Positions 1-13,164 of a stretch of DNA of 64,000 nucleotides are shown here, one piece after another. The stretch lies in NCBI RefSeq assembly GCF_012489685.1, contig NC_080043.1, forward strand, positions 12,580,223-12,644,222, read 5' to 3'. Position numbers and translations under genes: made by a program. How positions within the stretch are numbered: the first letter of the stretch is position 1; each line of letters opens with the position of its first letter. The stretch comes from Lotus japonicus (Eukaryota; Streptophyta; Magnoliopsida; Fabales; Fabaceae). The notes below the pieces were generated by a model, which had not been told where the DNA came from, made no database searches, and saw nothing but the letters and a program-made list of their open reading frames with translations.

Positions 1-1077
1 ACGTTGTCTTCATTTTTCAACCTCATTAAATCTCGGACTATTACGTTTAGAGCTTCGAAACAAAAAAATTCAACATTGGAGCTTCATCCCATATAATAAG
101 GCTTGTTTCAAGCAGAAGCTTTGCTTGTAGACTTCCCTGCTTAATATTATATGTTGAGGTCTCTATAGCATCTGATGGAATGCAAAATTTAGAATTGAAT
201 GAGATGTTCTGCCTCCAAGTAAGAGTAATGATGCTATGCAACTGGAAGCAACATTAAGTACAATTAGTCCTCTTGATATAAGTGACGTGGATAAAGCGTT
301 CAAACAAAAGTATTTATGGTTCCACCATAGCGATATAAAAAGTAGAAGCCTCTTGAGTTTGACAACACATATGTGACAACCCTCACATATACAGACTTTT
401 GCTCAAGTGTAAGCATACTAAACAACTCTTCATATTGTATCTTTAATACATTTTTGTTATAGTTTAGTTCATCGACAATAAATCTATTGTCAAATTGTAG
501 GACTTCAACATATTCTGGAGATGACAAAGATGGGTAATCATTTAATGACCTACCATTTCTTTGGAGAAACTTCTCAATTTCAATGATACATAAATTTTTT
601 AAATCAGGATCTACGATTTGTAGTCATGCAGACGAGAAGGAAGATTGACTAATGATTTCTAACTGTATCGAATATAACTAATGTTGTTCACACACTTTTC
701 ATAACTATCGAGCGCAACGTGATATTCTAAACTTTTGAATTTCATTTAAATTAAATTAAGAAATAATTATGTTATCATAGAAACATTTCATGATCTTAAT
801 AATATAACTTGAAAATATACATACCTGGATTTTGAAATGTTTTTCTTTTAGGGTGTAGAATTCCTTCTGATAAGAGAAGTCATCATGCATCCCAAACATC
901 ATTAGGTTTTGAGATTGAATTCATCATTAACATTCTTACAAAGAGTTTTCGCATTTGTTCTCCGGAAGCTAAATAAGAGAATTCTTTAATTGCATCTATA
1001 TATTCTTTGTCATCTGTTAGCAACTCCAATTGATCGCATGCTTCCTTAAAAGTACCATATGTTATTCCCTTCATCGT
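1..1077 (-). pseudogene. Decayed Helitron helicase (PIF1-like) fragment
   Basis: Read on the minus strand, three blocks resemble the PIF1-type helicase part of plant Helitron RepHel proteins. At about 1077-885 is the segment that precedes the helicase (YGTFKEACDQLELL, then LRKLFVR-like MRKLFVRML). At about 615-300 is the region leading to Walker A, where the expected GYGGTGKT reads RYGGTINT, so the catalytic lysine is lost. At about 270-47 are an ASSxIASLLL-like strand and the Walker B block LIIWDEAPM. The blocks lie in different frames with a stop-rich stretch between them (about 620-870, perhaps an intron). The protein continues beyond the left edge. I read this as the dead remnant of an autonomous Helitron. 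The family call is fairly secure; the exon boundaries are not. Confidence 0.7.
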
Positions 1078-2179
1078 TCTTATACTTTTGTATGACTCTT
1101 TAATTCAGGAACGAAAGAGTGAAACCATACCAAATAGAGGAGCATCCGGTCCTTCAGATTCAAACCAATTAGTTATATAACCAAATCTCTATTTGATCGT
1201 AGTTTGAAAAAATAAGTAAAAACTGCATAACAATATGAGAATAATACTTGACTTACTATCTTTTAAATGAAAAAATATATATATGTACTTTCCTTTAAAC
1301 GACACACCAAATTCCTTGTCTCTCTACCCTAAAAATAATCATTGTCTCTCTTTCAATTATCTTTAAATTCGTACTGTCTTGTAGTGGTCTTACAGTGGTA
1401 TTTCTTTAGTAAAAAGATTACTCTAAGATCTCATGAGTGGAAATGAAGGTCATAATTCAAGACTATTGTTACTGATTAATGAAAGGCACTGAATTATCTC
1501 ATATTCTAATAATTGAAAAAGTTGAAGAAAAGTCAAATGAACAGAGTCAGAACCCTCTCCTCACAATGCAATTTTAAATCGTGAATGAGAGGAAAAAAAG
1601 AGGATTGCTATATGCTCCGAAACAATGAGCCGTATAATCCTCCGAAAAAGCATTGATGAGCATTGCAGAATTTTTTGTTCAAGATACAACCTAATATCAG
1701 TTAATTTCTTATTGATTTTTTTTCTTTTACCAAACTTACCCCTTGTATGTTTCAGTTAAAAAAAATCAAATGTCACTTTCTTTTCTTCTCTTAGTGTTGT
1801 TTCTTTTTTAGTAATTTAAATAATTATAATGTAAAAATATTGAAAATATTTGAATACTAATTTTTTATTTAATGAATAATTGATTAATTAGTTTAATTTT
1901 TATAGTGTAAAAATGTTTTACAGTGACACTCAATTTTTTCTCAAGGTATTTCTAAGATTCTGAGATTATGTTAAATGGGTGGGTCTCTTTCAATAAATCA
2001 TTTTTCATACGCATTGTTTAGGAATCAAATTCTGAACTAAATGCTTAAGTAGTTTAGCTATTTATCAATTGTGCAAGATTTTGTCCGAACACTAAAACTC
2101 AATTATACTACCAAGATTACCTTCCATTTTAATTAAAATAAAAATATAGTTACTCATGTGGAAAAATCAATTAAATAAT
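1078..2179. other. AT-rich intergenic DNA
   Basis: No open frame, RNA gene or terminal repeat was recognised. The stretch is AT-rich with many poly-A/T runs and may include more decayed Helitron sequence from the block on its left. Confidence 0.4.
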
Positions 2180-3160
2180 ATGAAGGTAGAATTTTTAAAA
2201 ATTTGATTTTTTTTTAAGAAAACACTGATTTTGTTCTTTCCAAAAAAGCTCAATTTTAAAATTTAAATTTTTGAATCTTAATTACATATGCTTCTTTTTG
2301 AAATTTAAAATGTTTTTTAAAACTAATTGTAAAATAGTTTTTAATAATTAGACATTATATATAGTGTTTGACCACATTTTAGTCATCCTATTTAGAAGCA
2401 CTGGTATTAGGCGGTATTTTTTAAAAAAATTAATTTTTTTCAAAAAAATAAAAACTGATTTCGTTTTTTTTTTCTTAAAAAGCTCAATTTTAAATTTTGG
2501 AAAAGGCCACAAAGATTTTGTCAAAATTACCAATTCTGAAATTTTAAATTTTTCAAAAAATTAAACACTGATGTTTTTTTTTTCTTCTGAAAAACCTCAA
2601 TTCTAAACTTTAAAATATTGGCATTTCAAAAAAAAAATTAAAATTTTGGAAAAGTGCAAAAAGATTATTTTCAAAATTACCAATTATAAAATTTTAAAAA
2701 AATTAAATACTGATTTCATTTTTTTCTAAAAAGCTCAATTTTAAATTTTAAAATTTTGAAAAAGCTTAATGAATGTTCTAATTACGGCAAGATTATGATT
2801 TTTAATGGTTTATTTTTTAAAAAGCTCAATTTTAAATTTTGGAAAAGGCCACAAAGATTTTGTCAAAATTACCAATTATAAAATTTTAAATTTTTCATAA
2901 AATTAAACACTGATTTGTTTTTTTTTTTCTTTCTAAAAGAGCTCAATTTTAAATTGTAAATTTTGGCATTTCAAAACAAAAAAAATTAAATTTTGGAAAA
3001 GAGCAAAAATATTTTTTTCAAAATTACCAATTATAAAATTTTTAATCAATTAAACACCGATTTTGTCTTTTTCTAAAAAGGTCTATTTTAAATTTTAAAA
3101 TTTTGAAAACGTTTAATGAATGTTCTAATTACGGTAAGATTGTGATTTTTTATGGTATCA
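2180..3160. repeat. AT-rich tandem repeat, ~342-bp higher-order unit
   Basis: The phrase AGCTCAATTTTAAATTTT recurs near 2476, 2728, 2818 and 2937, with diverged versions near 2592 and 3075. Three subunits of roughly 90-140 bp (2476, 2592, 2728) are followed by the same three in the same order (2818, 2937, 3075), giving a period of about 342 bp. Each half ends with a segment containing TGAATGTTCTAATTACGG. A more degenerate copy precedes it near 2190-2280. No coding capacity was seen. Confidence 0.6.
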
Positions 3161-5341
3161 ATATTTATGGTGAATGAAATTAAACAAAAAATTTATGGAA
3201 ATACTTGGAATGTCAACATTTATTGATTAATTTATTGACTCATTAAATTCGACCAATGAAAATTAAACAATGTGGACCAATCAGACGATGGCATTTGAAA
3301 ATTCAATGACAATAACCAATAGAATGCAAACATGTGAAAATTATGTAGCAATGTGGCCCACTTTGGTGGATGGGCTTTATATATTATTAAGATTGCACAA
3401 ACAAAATAGTTGTGCATACTAAACAATCCTAAGAAATGACCGTAAAGAATTCACCACGGTGTCTTGAAGGAGCCCATTGATTTTTGAAATTGTAGATAGG
3501 TTGCTAATAAATGAATTCACCCGTGGCAGAGCCAATTCTTCTTCTTGAATCCAATTCTCTTTTAATTTGATCATTCGGGCGAAGCTTAAACATGATCCTT
3601 TTGATCTATCTCAAGGTTTTACATTCACAATCACAATCAAATGTCAAACAAAATCTTCAAAAATGTCTCGTCAACTTTCTTCAAAACTGTTTTTGGATTT
3701 TGATTTTTTATGATGAGTGAGTGAAAGCATATTTTCTTAATTTTTTTATGATGAGGATTAAATACATATTTACAACAAACTAAAGTAGAACATTTTTTTT
3801 TGGGTCAATGAGTAGAAAATATTTTAACAGAACAGACAAATATCTAATTTGACCATATTGGGCCTTTCAGCCCAGCACACACCAACACATATTCCCAAAC
3901 AGAAAAAGAAAATGTACAGCACACACAATGAGGGAAAGGAACGCATGACAAAATAAAAACAAATGCACAACACACACAATGAAGGAGGAAGATAATGTTT
4001 TCTTTTGGCTCAGTCTCTATCTAAAATGAGAGAAGTAGTGTGCAATCCTTTTCTCGTTTCCTCTTCTATGATGGTCTTTCTTTTCTTCTTTTTTCTGTCC
4101 TCTTTTATAAGCCCCTGTTTTATGCAATCTTTGATTTTAGCAAATGGTTAAAGTGCTTTGATATTGTAACACCTTACTCTACTCCAAGCAACCTCCAAGC
4201 ATGTATTTTAGAAACTTAATATGACATGACACTCTCCTACACTTAGCATTCATTGATGAGTTAGTAACCGGAGGGCATTTTAATTTAAGTATTTAACCCT
4301 TTCTTAGGAGGGGCTTTTAAAAGTTTGCCAATTAAAAAAATCACATTAGATTAATATATGACGTGCCATGCAAAGTAATAAGGTGATGCAAGCATTCATA
4401 TTGTCAAGTCACTACATAACAAAAATCACTAATAACATGGACTATTTTAACATATTTCATCAACTTTGGAAACTAAAATCTAAGAATTTTTTTGGATGGA
4501 TCGATTCCAATTTTTCAAAATTTTATAGTAACTAAAAAGTAAAAACATATTAAACCCAAAATATAATGCATGTTGTGTTTTCCCAAGCTGCGCAGAATTG
4601 TCTATTTTCATGTTCACCATTGAGCACCTTTCTTCCTTTTGACCTCCTTGTAGCTAGTTCCATCTCTACTTGGTCTTACTGACCTATTCGCATAATTTGT
4701 CTCTTTAGTGAACAATGTCTGCATTGGTGATATTTTATCCTTTTCTTCTTAATTTCTTCATTTTTGGAAATGTCACTTTCTCTTTTCTAGTGACTCTAAA
4801 AAATGTCAAAACATGAGAAAGTATTCTTTCATTTATTTTAAAATATTTAAGTGCATATCCAGTTTGACATGAGAATCCAAAAACCATGTTTATAGCTAAA
4901 TCTTGTATATAGCAATGTAGCATCTTTTGCTCAAATTATGATTTTGGAATTTCCATTACAAAATCAAACTTATATAGTCTTATACTATGCACAAGATTGG
5001 AATAGAGTCAGGTTAACATAAACTCGTGGAAGTGCTTAAAACAAATTTGGTCAATATATACGAATGTGTCAAATGAGTTGATTATTTGTCAATATTGTTC
5101 ACGGTGAGATTTATAGAATAAATGGTTTTATGGACAAGAGCTCAAATAATGGACGCGATAAAATATAATTAAGTTTTATATAATAAGTTTGAAATAACCA
5201 ATTTGTGTTTAAAAATGTGTATAAAAATAAGTTCAAAATGAATGATAAATGCAATATAAAGGCATCATATTAAAATGAAAATAAGTAATCTTATAAAATA
5301 ACACTTAATTATTTTTCTTTTAATCTATAAGTATTTATAAA
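3161..5341. other. Intergenic DNA without recognised genes
   Basis: AT-rich, with short open frames only (about 62 codons at most, for example 4735-4923 minus), none of which resembles a known family. Nothing else was recognised. Confidence 0.4.
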
Positions 5342-7385
5342 CTAGTATTTTTGACCCGTGCGATGTACGGGGATATTCATTTTTGTTTATTGTGTCTATT
5401 TTTATTATTTGTGTATTATTTTTTAAAAGATATTTTTGGTATTAAAATAATAAATGTTTATTATATCAAGAAATTTATAAGTTTTGTGATAAATGTGTTT
5501 GCTTTTATAAATGGTACATTGTTTTTAAGTTTTTTTTTTATGATGAACGTGTTTGTTTTTGTCCTGTAGAAGAAAAGTTATTAATTTATTTGTGATTTTC
5601 ATCATTGTTGACGGATAGTATTTTTTGTTGATAGCCTGTAATTTTCTAAAATGTGTTATTTTTTATGCTTATTAAAAGAAAGTTTAAAATAAAAAAATAA
5701 AATCAATTTTAGATATAAGAAAACATAAACTTGAATGTGTTTGATTTTTTTTTTACGTGAATGTGTTTGATTTTTATTTTGAATGGAGTGTTTGATTTTA
5801 TTTAGAAGCACAATAGTTATATTTATTTGAGTTTTTTTATTTGTTTGTCTAAATGTTTGCTTTATTTAAATTTTTTTAATATAAAAATTTAATAGTTTAT
5901 TAAGATAAAGTGACATATATAAGCTTATAAAAGTCATTGAGTAAATCGTCATATATATTTTTTCCCCTCGCCATAATAAATTTGAGAATAAAACTGGGAA
6001 TTCTGTTTTTCCAAGCACTTTTAATATTGTAGAATCCTTTTAAATTTAATTTTGCTTATTAAGATATTTTCTATATCATAGTTTTATTAAAATATTTTAC
6101 TATATTAATTTATTAAATACTTTAATATTATTAAAAATTACTTTAACCTCACAAAAATTTGTTAAATATTTTCCTTGGTATGAGTAAAATAACTTTTCCA
6201 AAAGGAAACATTTTTTTTCATCTCAACGACACCAAAGATAGAGGGATTATTTGTTGTATCCAACAACGTACCAACAACCATAAGATTAATCTCTCAAGGC
6301 TCAGAGATTGCATTAAGTGGGTAAGTATTTCCTGGTTAATCTTCCTTCATATTCACAATTCAAAATTAATTATATTTTAATATCTAAATAAAAGTACCTT
6401 TTTGTTTCATATTTTTTTAAAGAAAAAAGATATTACTATTAATCCATAAGAAAATCACATGAGCACAACGCTCTCATGAAAATAGGACCAAACACCTAGG
6501 CAAGGTACACTCAAGAATAAGCCTCATTAAAACCTTAGTTGGGACAACCCATTGGAAAAAACTCAAGCGAAGGAAAAAAAAGTACCACATTCTCAAGTAA
6601 TAATTATAGAAAATAAAGTGATTTGCATTTATCAATTGAAAGTTTTTATAAAGAAAGTTTACACAAACGATGCATAGAAGTTTGCTTCTTGTTTCGATGG
6701 GGTTCTCTTCAACTTAGTTATAGTCTACTTCTTCGGTCATGAATAATTATAGAACTAAATATAAACTCCAATTAATTCACAATTCATCAATCACATACGT
6801 AAATTACCAACTCCAATTTTTCTTATTATTGATTTAGAACTTATTTTAGAGAAACCAAATACACATAATCACCCAACATCACTTGACGCTATGCTCTTTT
6901 TCTACCAACGAAAAGGTTTTAGGGTCAATTGATGGAAATTTTAAAGTTAATCACAAATGACGCAAGCTTTAATCTCCCTCACACTAATCCTTTTTTTTTT
7001 CCACCTTACATTCAACCACAACATGAAAAAATAGGATAAGGAATCATGATTAATATAATGATGAATATATGTCATTGCCAAAGTAGTTTTTTTATTCCTG
7101 GATGCCTCGGTCAATTAATAACTCACCCTCTACATATAAGAGAAAGTTGAAAGAATATGTAAATATCAAGATGAGACTTGAAAAAGGCTAAATCTAAAAA
7201 AAATGAAACATTTCTAATATATAATATCCAAGTATCAAACATCTTTTAGTACAAAGCATGTTTTGTATTAAAATCACATGCATGACCCGCAAGTCTCTCC
7301 GATCTGCTACCTCAGACGACATCAGAACAACGATTAAAATTCAAGGGAGAAAAAAAAAACAAATTTGCTAATATTGAAATTCAGA

Positions 7386-7487
7386 ATATGACCTTGGAGC
7401 TGGAAGAACAGGTGAAGACATAGCAGTACTTGAGTTCGCAGCTCCTTGAAAAATGGAGGAGTACCCTATTGATTTATCTGGGAAGCT
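7386..7487 (-). other. Gene-fragment-like open segment inside the Helitron
   Basis: On the minus strand, about 34 codons stay open with a Ser/Pro/Ala-rich composition (the decoded peptide includes SSIFQGAANSS and PVLPAPRS). Composition differs from the surrounding AT-rich DNA. Helitrons often capture exon pieces, so this could be one, but I cannot name a source gene and chance cannot be ruled out. Confidence 0.2.
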
Positions 7488-9952
7488 TGCATATGCTCAT
7501 TCCGAAGGCAATCCAAATGTGCACATGATTCAGTATAATTCTTAAAAGAAAGATGACAACAAAAATTGGATAAGAAGCAAAATAACACGAAAATTATAAT
7601 TGTTGATGCTTATCCAAGTTATCATCAATAGGAGGCATATTTGAATTGCTACTTATATTTCCAGAAAAATCCAGTAGACTGATAAGCCATTCCAGGATCA
7701 ATATTAGCATGGCCATTAGCATGTCTCGAGCTTTCACAAATTATATCACCCATAGCTACGCCATCTAAAGGCCAATTAGTAACTTTAGGTTACCAAGAAA
7801 AAACAGTAATCACAACCTGAAAAGAGTTACGCTTTAATAGAATCAACCTTACTTCTAATATTCTAATATCAGAACCTGTTGGACTTCTTTAGCTTGAATA
7901 CTAAAACTGTTCATCTATCAAATGAGGTACTTTCAGAAACAAATTATAAAAAAATTGGCTCAAATTTTTATTTAGAAAGTTGTGGTAAGACTAATCCTTA
8001 GTAACATATTTGTTTAGTCTATATAAGGGGGTCTAATGGCTGTATTATAAGAGAATGCAGATTACATGGCAGAGGTCTTTTGTTTCTTTTCGTCAATAGC
8101 TCACAAAACAGATTGTAGTTATCAAAACAATAAACACTTTCTTCTACTTCCAACCTGGGTGAGAAGTGTTTAAAGTCTCATTCTTCTATCAACATTTATA
8201 GCAGCCTATCCAAACTATTTGGTGCTAAGTAGAGTGGAACATTAGAACAACAGCCACATAGACAAAAATGAAGTTCTCCATGTTCCCTTATGAATCATCA
8301 TTTAATCTAAGAAAGAAATTTTATCACTTCCTCAATTTGCACATGCTACATGACATAATACTCAATTTATTAAAGAGTAATTTATAACCGATACATAACA
8401 CCTCAATTAAAAATACTAAATAGACATAAAACTAATGCTTAGTGGTTAGCTAACAAATAATGATGACCCTTAAACACACTTAATGCTCCTTAATGCATAA
8501 TAACTCATGACTATTCATTTCTCTAACTGTCAAACCTTAAATTTTTTAATTAAAAGTGACTTTATTACTAATAGTAACTCCCGTTTAAGTGATTTAATAG
8601 TGCTAAAAGCAGAAGCTGAAAAATGATTAAATATCAAGACTATTTTTAACGGAAGAAGAGTAACAAAGCTGATTTTCTTAATTCTTTAAGATATATGTAT
8701 TTATGAGCCTCAAATTTACACTGGCCACATACATGAGCTTTCAGGACAATAATTGGGTAGTGACATAAACCTATAGGAATCTTTTTGAGACTACATTTAA
8801 TTATATAGCATAGCTCAGTTTATTATCCTCTATACACTAAATAAGACTTTTAAGTGTGTTGAAATAATAGGACTAATTAACATGAAGGAAATATGACTAC
8901 AATTTTCCAATGGAAAAAAAAGAAGGAAATATGACTACATGTATCGTAAGGAAGTACTTAACATCCCTGAACAAAACTTGTATCCTATATGAATATGAAT
9001 ACATGAAGGAAACGCATGTATCAATGATTCATAGATTATGTAGACCAAAGAAGGAAAGAAGTCTTTCTACTCACCAAAAAACAAAAGGCTCCAGATAGAT
9101 GAAATTGAGAAACGGCAGAGCAGAAGAACAAAGCTTATGCGACTGAATTCCTAGCAGAACACAGTCGACAAAACAACACATTGTGTAAGAACAAAGTAGT
9201 GAAAAAGCAAGGAGAACAAAGAATGAAAAGGTGAGAAAAATCAATATGTAGCCTTAAAAATAGTCACTTCGAGCAAAGGTGAGGAGTAAAGTGCCAAATA
9301 GAGAAGAAAAAAAGGCAAATCACCACATCAAGGTATATGCCAATTTAGAAAGCTCTGCTAGCGTTAGGCAAGACATGTGCTTGTCAACCAACATAATTAA
9401 AGAGGAAAATGGAAAGAAAACTACGTAATGACAATAAAAAGCATCAGATCTATATCCGACCTTCAAAGGCTTGCACATGTCAAGTGCATATATCTTTCTT
9501 GTTTGACACATCCATGCTTCTAGTCATAATTAGACAACAAAAGTATTACATAAAAATCAGTATGTAGCCTTAAAATTAATCACTTTGAGCAATGTCCAAC
9601 ATGCATAAAGTGCCACATAAAGAAGGAAGAAAAGATAAATATCACATCAGCATGGTCTAGACAATTTGAGAAGCACCGCTATTGACCACTATAATGTTGC
9701 CAAATCCAAATTCGAACTCTAAATCATGCTCTTGATAAACGTCGTCATCATCTCTAAGTCACTGAACATAATACGAACATCAATACGGGTTTCAATTTCA
9801 ATAATTAATAGATGACATTCAGTAGTGAGAATGAGGAGGCTTGTGACAACATGTTTCACTCTAGAGAAAATCCTAATGCTAATATTTAAAAATTAATAAT
9901 AAATTAACTGAAAGTGGGGAATTGGTTTTCATCCATCTCTTTTCATTTCCAA

Positions 9953-10430
9953 TCAATACAATGTTTTGTTTCTTCTGGTAAAAGCCTTCTCATGCAAAGA
10001 TGGAAGGGTTGGTTCCCAATGTTTCATCATAATTCTTTCCAATAAAAAAGAAACCAACCTCAAAATGCAAAAATAACATAGTGAGGGCAAGGATGAATCA
10101 GGACAAAAAAATGAAAACAATTCCCCACATACTTTGATGAATAAGAAGATGAAAAGAAGAAACTTCACCTCGCGGACCCTCTTATGACGTTTGGCTTCAA
10201 CTTCATAGTAGCCTTCACCAAGAACATGAACCCAGTCCCAATCCAGGCACTGCAATCCCCTCTACATGTTCTTGTCCTTCAATGGCAGTTATTTCACTTT
10301 TCCAAATCACGCTCATTTTCCCTCCGTACAGTGTCAAGATCAATTGTGGCGATTTCTCGTCAAGTAACATGCTGCAGGAGTTGGTTCTGTTACATAGCCT
10401 GATTTTGACTTGAAACTAATCTGAAACAGA
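9953..10430 (-). other. Possible captured gene fragment in the Helitron
   Basis: This segment is less AT-rich than its surroundings and holds a 100-codon minus-strand frame (10255-9953) whose N-terminal part (residues 3-31, including DWVHVLGEGYYEVEAK and then a basic RHKRVREVK stretch) looks protein-like. The rest reads as intron or noise. The basic stretch is followed by a possible 5' splice site context at about 10165. A captured exon is a reasonable guess given the host Helitron. I do not recognise the family. Confidence 0.3.
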
Positions 10431-10879
10431 AAAAAATATGAAAAAGTATGATGTGAAGCATTCTATGTAACTGTTGCCAAACATAAGTATGTAAGCATGT
10501 TTGGTAATTGGTAGGATGAAATTTGAGAAATAAATAACAAAATAAAGAATCATGATAGCAAATATTCATACAGACTAAGTCTTAATTTAACTTGAAGCCA
10601 ATCATTATAGAACATGCTTAATGCATGTATAACGCAAAAGCATATATATAGCTTTTTTAGATAACCATTCCAAAATTGAACTCATTTAGAGAACACCATC
10701 TAATTAAGATATTTATTTTTCAACCATTTCAATTATGTGAAGAATTATATTACATGCTCTTTACCTTAACTTTCTTGTTGTCGTACCAACTGAATAAAGC
10801 AGGTGGGCATTAAAATTGGAGCTAGAATCTGTGATGGCTGTGCAGAAGATGACTCTGATGATAACTGCAAAATGAAAAC

Positions 10880-11340
10880 CAAATAAGAATTAACACTAAG
10901 CAATCACCGAAAAACAATTTCAAAGTTAAAATGTCTGAACCGCAAAAACACCTCATAAATCCTTTGGTGATGAAATAAGAAACTAATGAAAACCATGTTG
11001 AGGGAGAAGAGGTCTCGATCCGAAGCTGCTGTTGGGGTGGCGACAGGGAGGAGATGAAGAGGTCTCGATCCCATCCCCCACCTCTGTGACCGCGGCGTGA
11101 GGAACAACAAATGGGGGTTTTAACCGAAGAGCGACCTAATCTGAGCGGCCTCATCGTTCTCACCAGAAGGTAGGCTTTCCAGAGCCACATTTATATGCAA
11201 AGAGGAATGAAACAACAAAACGTATGGAATGCAAAGAGAAATGCGTATGGAATGCAAAGAGGAATGAAACCGCAGCGAGATTGAAAGGAACAGACGGCTG
11301 TGATTCAATCTGTTAAAATTAAATTTCATTTTTACTCAAA
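10880..11340 (-). other. Helitron 5' leader region, GC-richer
   Basis: Just inside the Helitron 5' end the minus strand has a GC-richer leader with a direct repeat (GAATGCAAAGAG-type units at 11216-11265 on the plus strand) and overlapping frames of 68-122 codons at 11190-10822. The frames overlap in different phases and show no known domain, so I treat them as leader or UTR-like sequence, not as a gene. Confidence 0.3.
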
Positions 11341-11448
11341 TACCCATGGCAAAATTTTCAGTGTAGTGCAATGAGTTATTGATTTCCAAATTTGCCCTCA
11401 AAGCTGCAAAAACTCTCCCTTTATATAGTTTATAGATAGATAGATAGA

Positions 11449-12465
11449 TATCCTTTTATAAATCTAGGTCTTGAAAAAACATTCGTTCAATTGAACAAGT
11501 ATGTTTTATTGGTGAAGGTGCATTAGAATTCACAATTATGATATGGAACAACATTTTTGTTTTAGCGTGTATTCACACTAACATGTACGTTGCTCGTACA
11601 TAACTCGCTTAAGCCAGCCAACCCCCACGATTGAAACTGAGATACACCATAGTTCCCGCTTACAAGAGCAAGGGTTCGCTAGCCGACAAACATCCTCACA
11701 ATTGACATACCATGTGTGACTAAAAAAATCGAAAAAATGAGGCACAACCTTGTTACTCCTGTATGAAGGCTGGGATAATATTCTCAGGCACCCAAAAAGT
11801 CAAGGTTTACATCTAGAACCTCCTGACCGCCGAATGAACCCAATTAAGGCACCTCCTATGTCATCATGGCACAAGACAAGTCAAGGTAATTCGCTCACGC
11901 TTATTCCCACTCAACTCTTTCAAACACTGACTTAGATACCAGCTAATCACTAGAGTGTTTGTGGTCTAGATTGGTTCGATTTTGAGGAAAAAGTTAATCC
12001 GATCCAAACATTTTAGTTTTGCCACTTCATCATCCATTTGGTTTTTTTTAATTCGAACCAATCCGATCCAAGTTTTATCGATTTGCATTGGATTTCGATT
12101 TTAAAAACACAATAAACATATAATTCTATGTCAATGTTATATCAATTCAGTAATGCAAAAAGTGAATCAGATTAAGGCAAATGATAGTATTTAAACAAGG
12201 AGAAGTGAACACATTTTTACATTTAGTGATTGAATATCATATATATACACATACATTTTTATGTGTCTCAACCAAAACACCACATTTTTTTTAATTTTGC
12301 AACTACATGATTCATGTAAGGATGTAAATATTTAAGTATGAATGATATGATATATGTACAAATAAAATAATATATATATATATATATTACTTTCATTTTT
12401 GAAAAACATATATATATATATTTGTAAATATTCAATTTTGATTGTATTGTTTCAATTATGAAAAT
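11449..12465. other. Intergenic DNA with (AT)n microsatellite
   Basis: Sits between the Helitron and the chromovirus LTR. Dinucleotide AT runs occur at about 12367-12386 and 12409-12421. No gene or further terminal repeat was recognised. Confidence 0.4.
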
Positions 12466-13156
12466 TGTAAGACCTGGATTTTCAGAACAAGCTAATTTCC
12501 GACTCACGCGTAGAATCAGTGTAAGCGTGACAGGAGTTTGATATTTGAGAAAGATTAATGAAGAAGAAAGTTCAGGAATTGCTTGAGGAATGTTGCGTAG
12601 TCATTTTAGGAATTAGAGCGAGTCGTCTGCACACCCGCCTTATGGCAAGCGTGTCCAGAATAGGCTAATTTCGCTTTAGAGCAACGTTTTAAGTGAGATT
12701 TCGAATCCTTGGAAAATTTAAAGATTTTCTTTATTTTTCCTTCGACCAGCGTTTCATTTCGGAACTCTGGACTGTACGCACGATAGGTTTCACTTTTCGG
12801 ATGTCCGCCGACGCTAATTTCTTTGCTTCGAAACACTATTTTCGAGCAATGGATGAAGACTTTTTCTATTCGGGACTTCTAACGAAGATTCCGTCCATGT
12901 TGCCAGACTTGTTTCGACGTTTCCAATCTTTCTTCAGTTGGAAGTTTTGTCGTTTGAGCATCACAGCAAAAAGTAGTTTTTCGGGGCAGATTAACCGACA
13001 CCGCTTTTGAGTTTTTCGATATCGTTTTTCCCAAATCCTAGATATTTGTTTTGAGTTCTGGAATTCTGACGCCAGAATCTCTCTTAGAATTTCTCGGTGA
13101 TCGTGCTGCAAAAATCGGAATCGCGAAATTTTCATTTTCCCGCGATTTCACCCGCC

Positions 13157-13164
13157 TATAAATA
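13157..13164 (+). promoter_or_regulatory. TATA box in chromovirus LTR
   Basis: TATAAATA preceded by CCCGCC, about 690 bp into the LTR. It is the best core promoter candidate for the element's genomic RNA. Confidence 0.6.

Larger units (their letters stand above)
5342..11448 (-). mobile_element. Helitron, minus strand, both ends visible, ~6.1 kb
   Basis: The 3' end lies at the left. On the minus strand it ends in CTAG at 5345-5342, followed by host T (5341). About 10 nt inside is a 7-bp hairpin with a 3-nt loop (5355-5371; CCCGTGC/GTACGGG with one G-T pair), the standard Helitron 3' signal. The 5' end lies at about 11448, where the minus strand reads A|TCTATCTATC and then a TATATAAAGGGAGAG-type leader typical of plant Helitron 5' ends. 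A GATA run makes the 5' border uncertain by multiples of 4 nt. No Rep or helicase frame was found between the ends, so it is non-autonomous or heavily decayed. The pairing of these two termini is an inference from orientation and distance. Confidence 0.65.

Noticed and set aside
5351..5569. 72-codon hydrophobic ORF
   Set aside because: AT-rich and Phe-rich by composition, and it starts inside the Helitron 3' hairpin.
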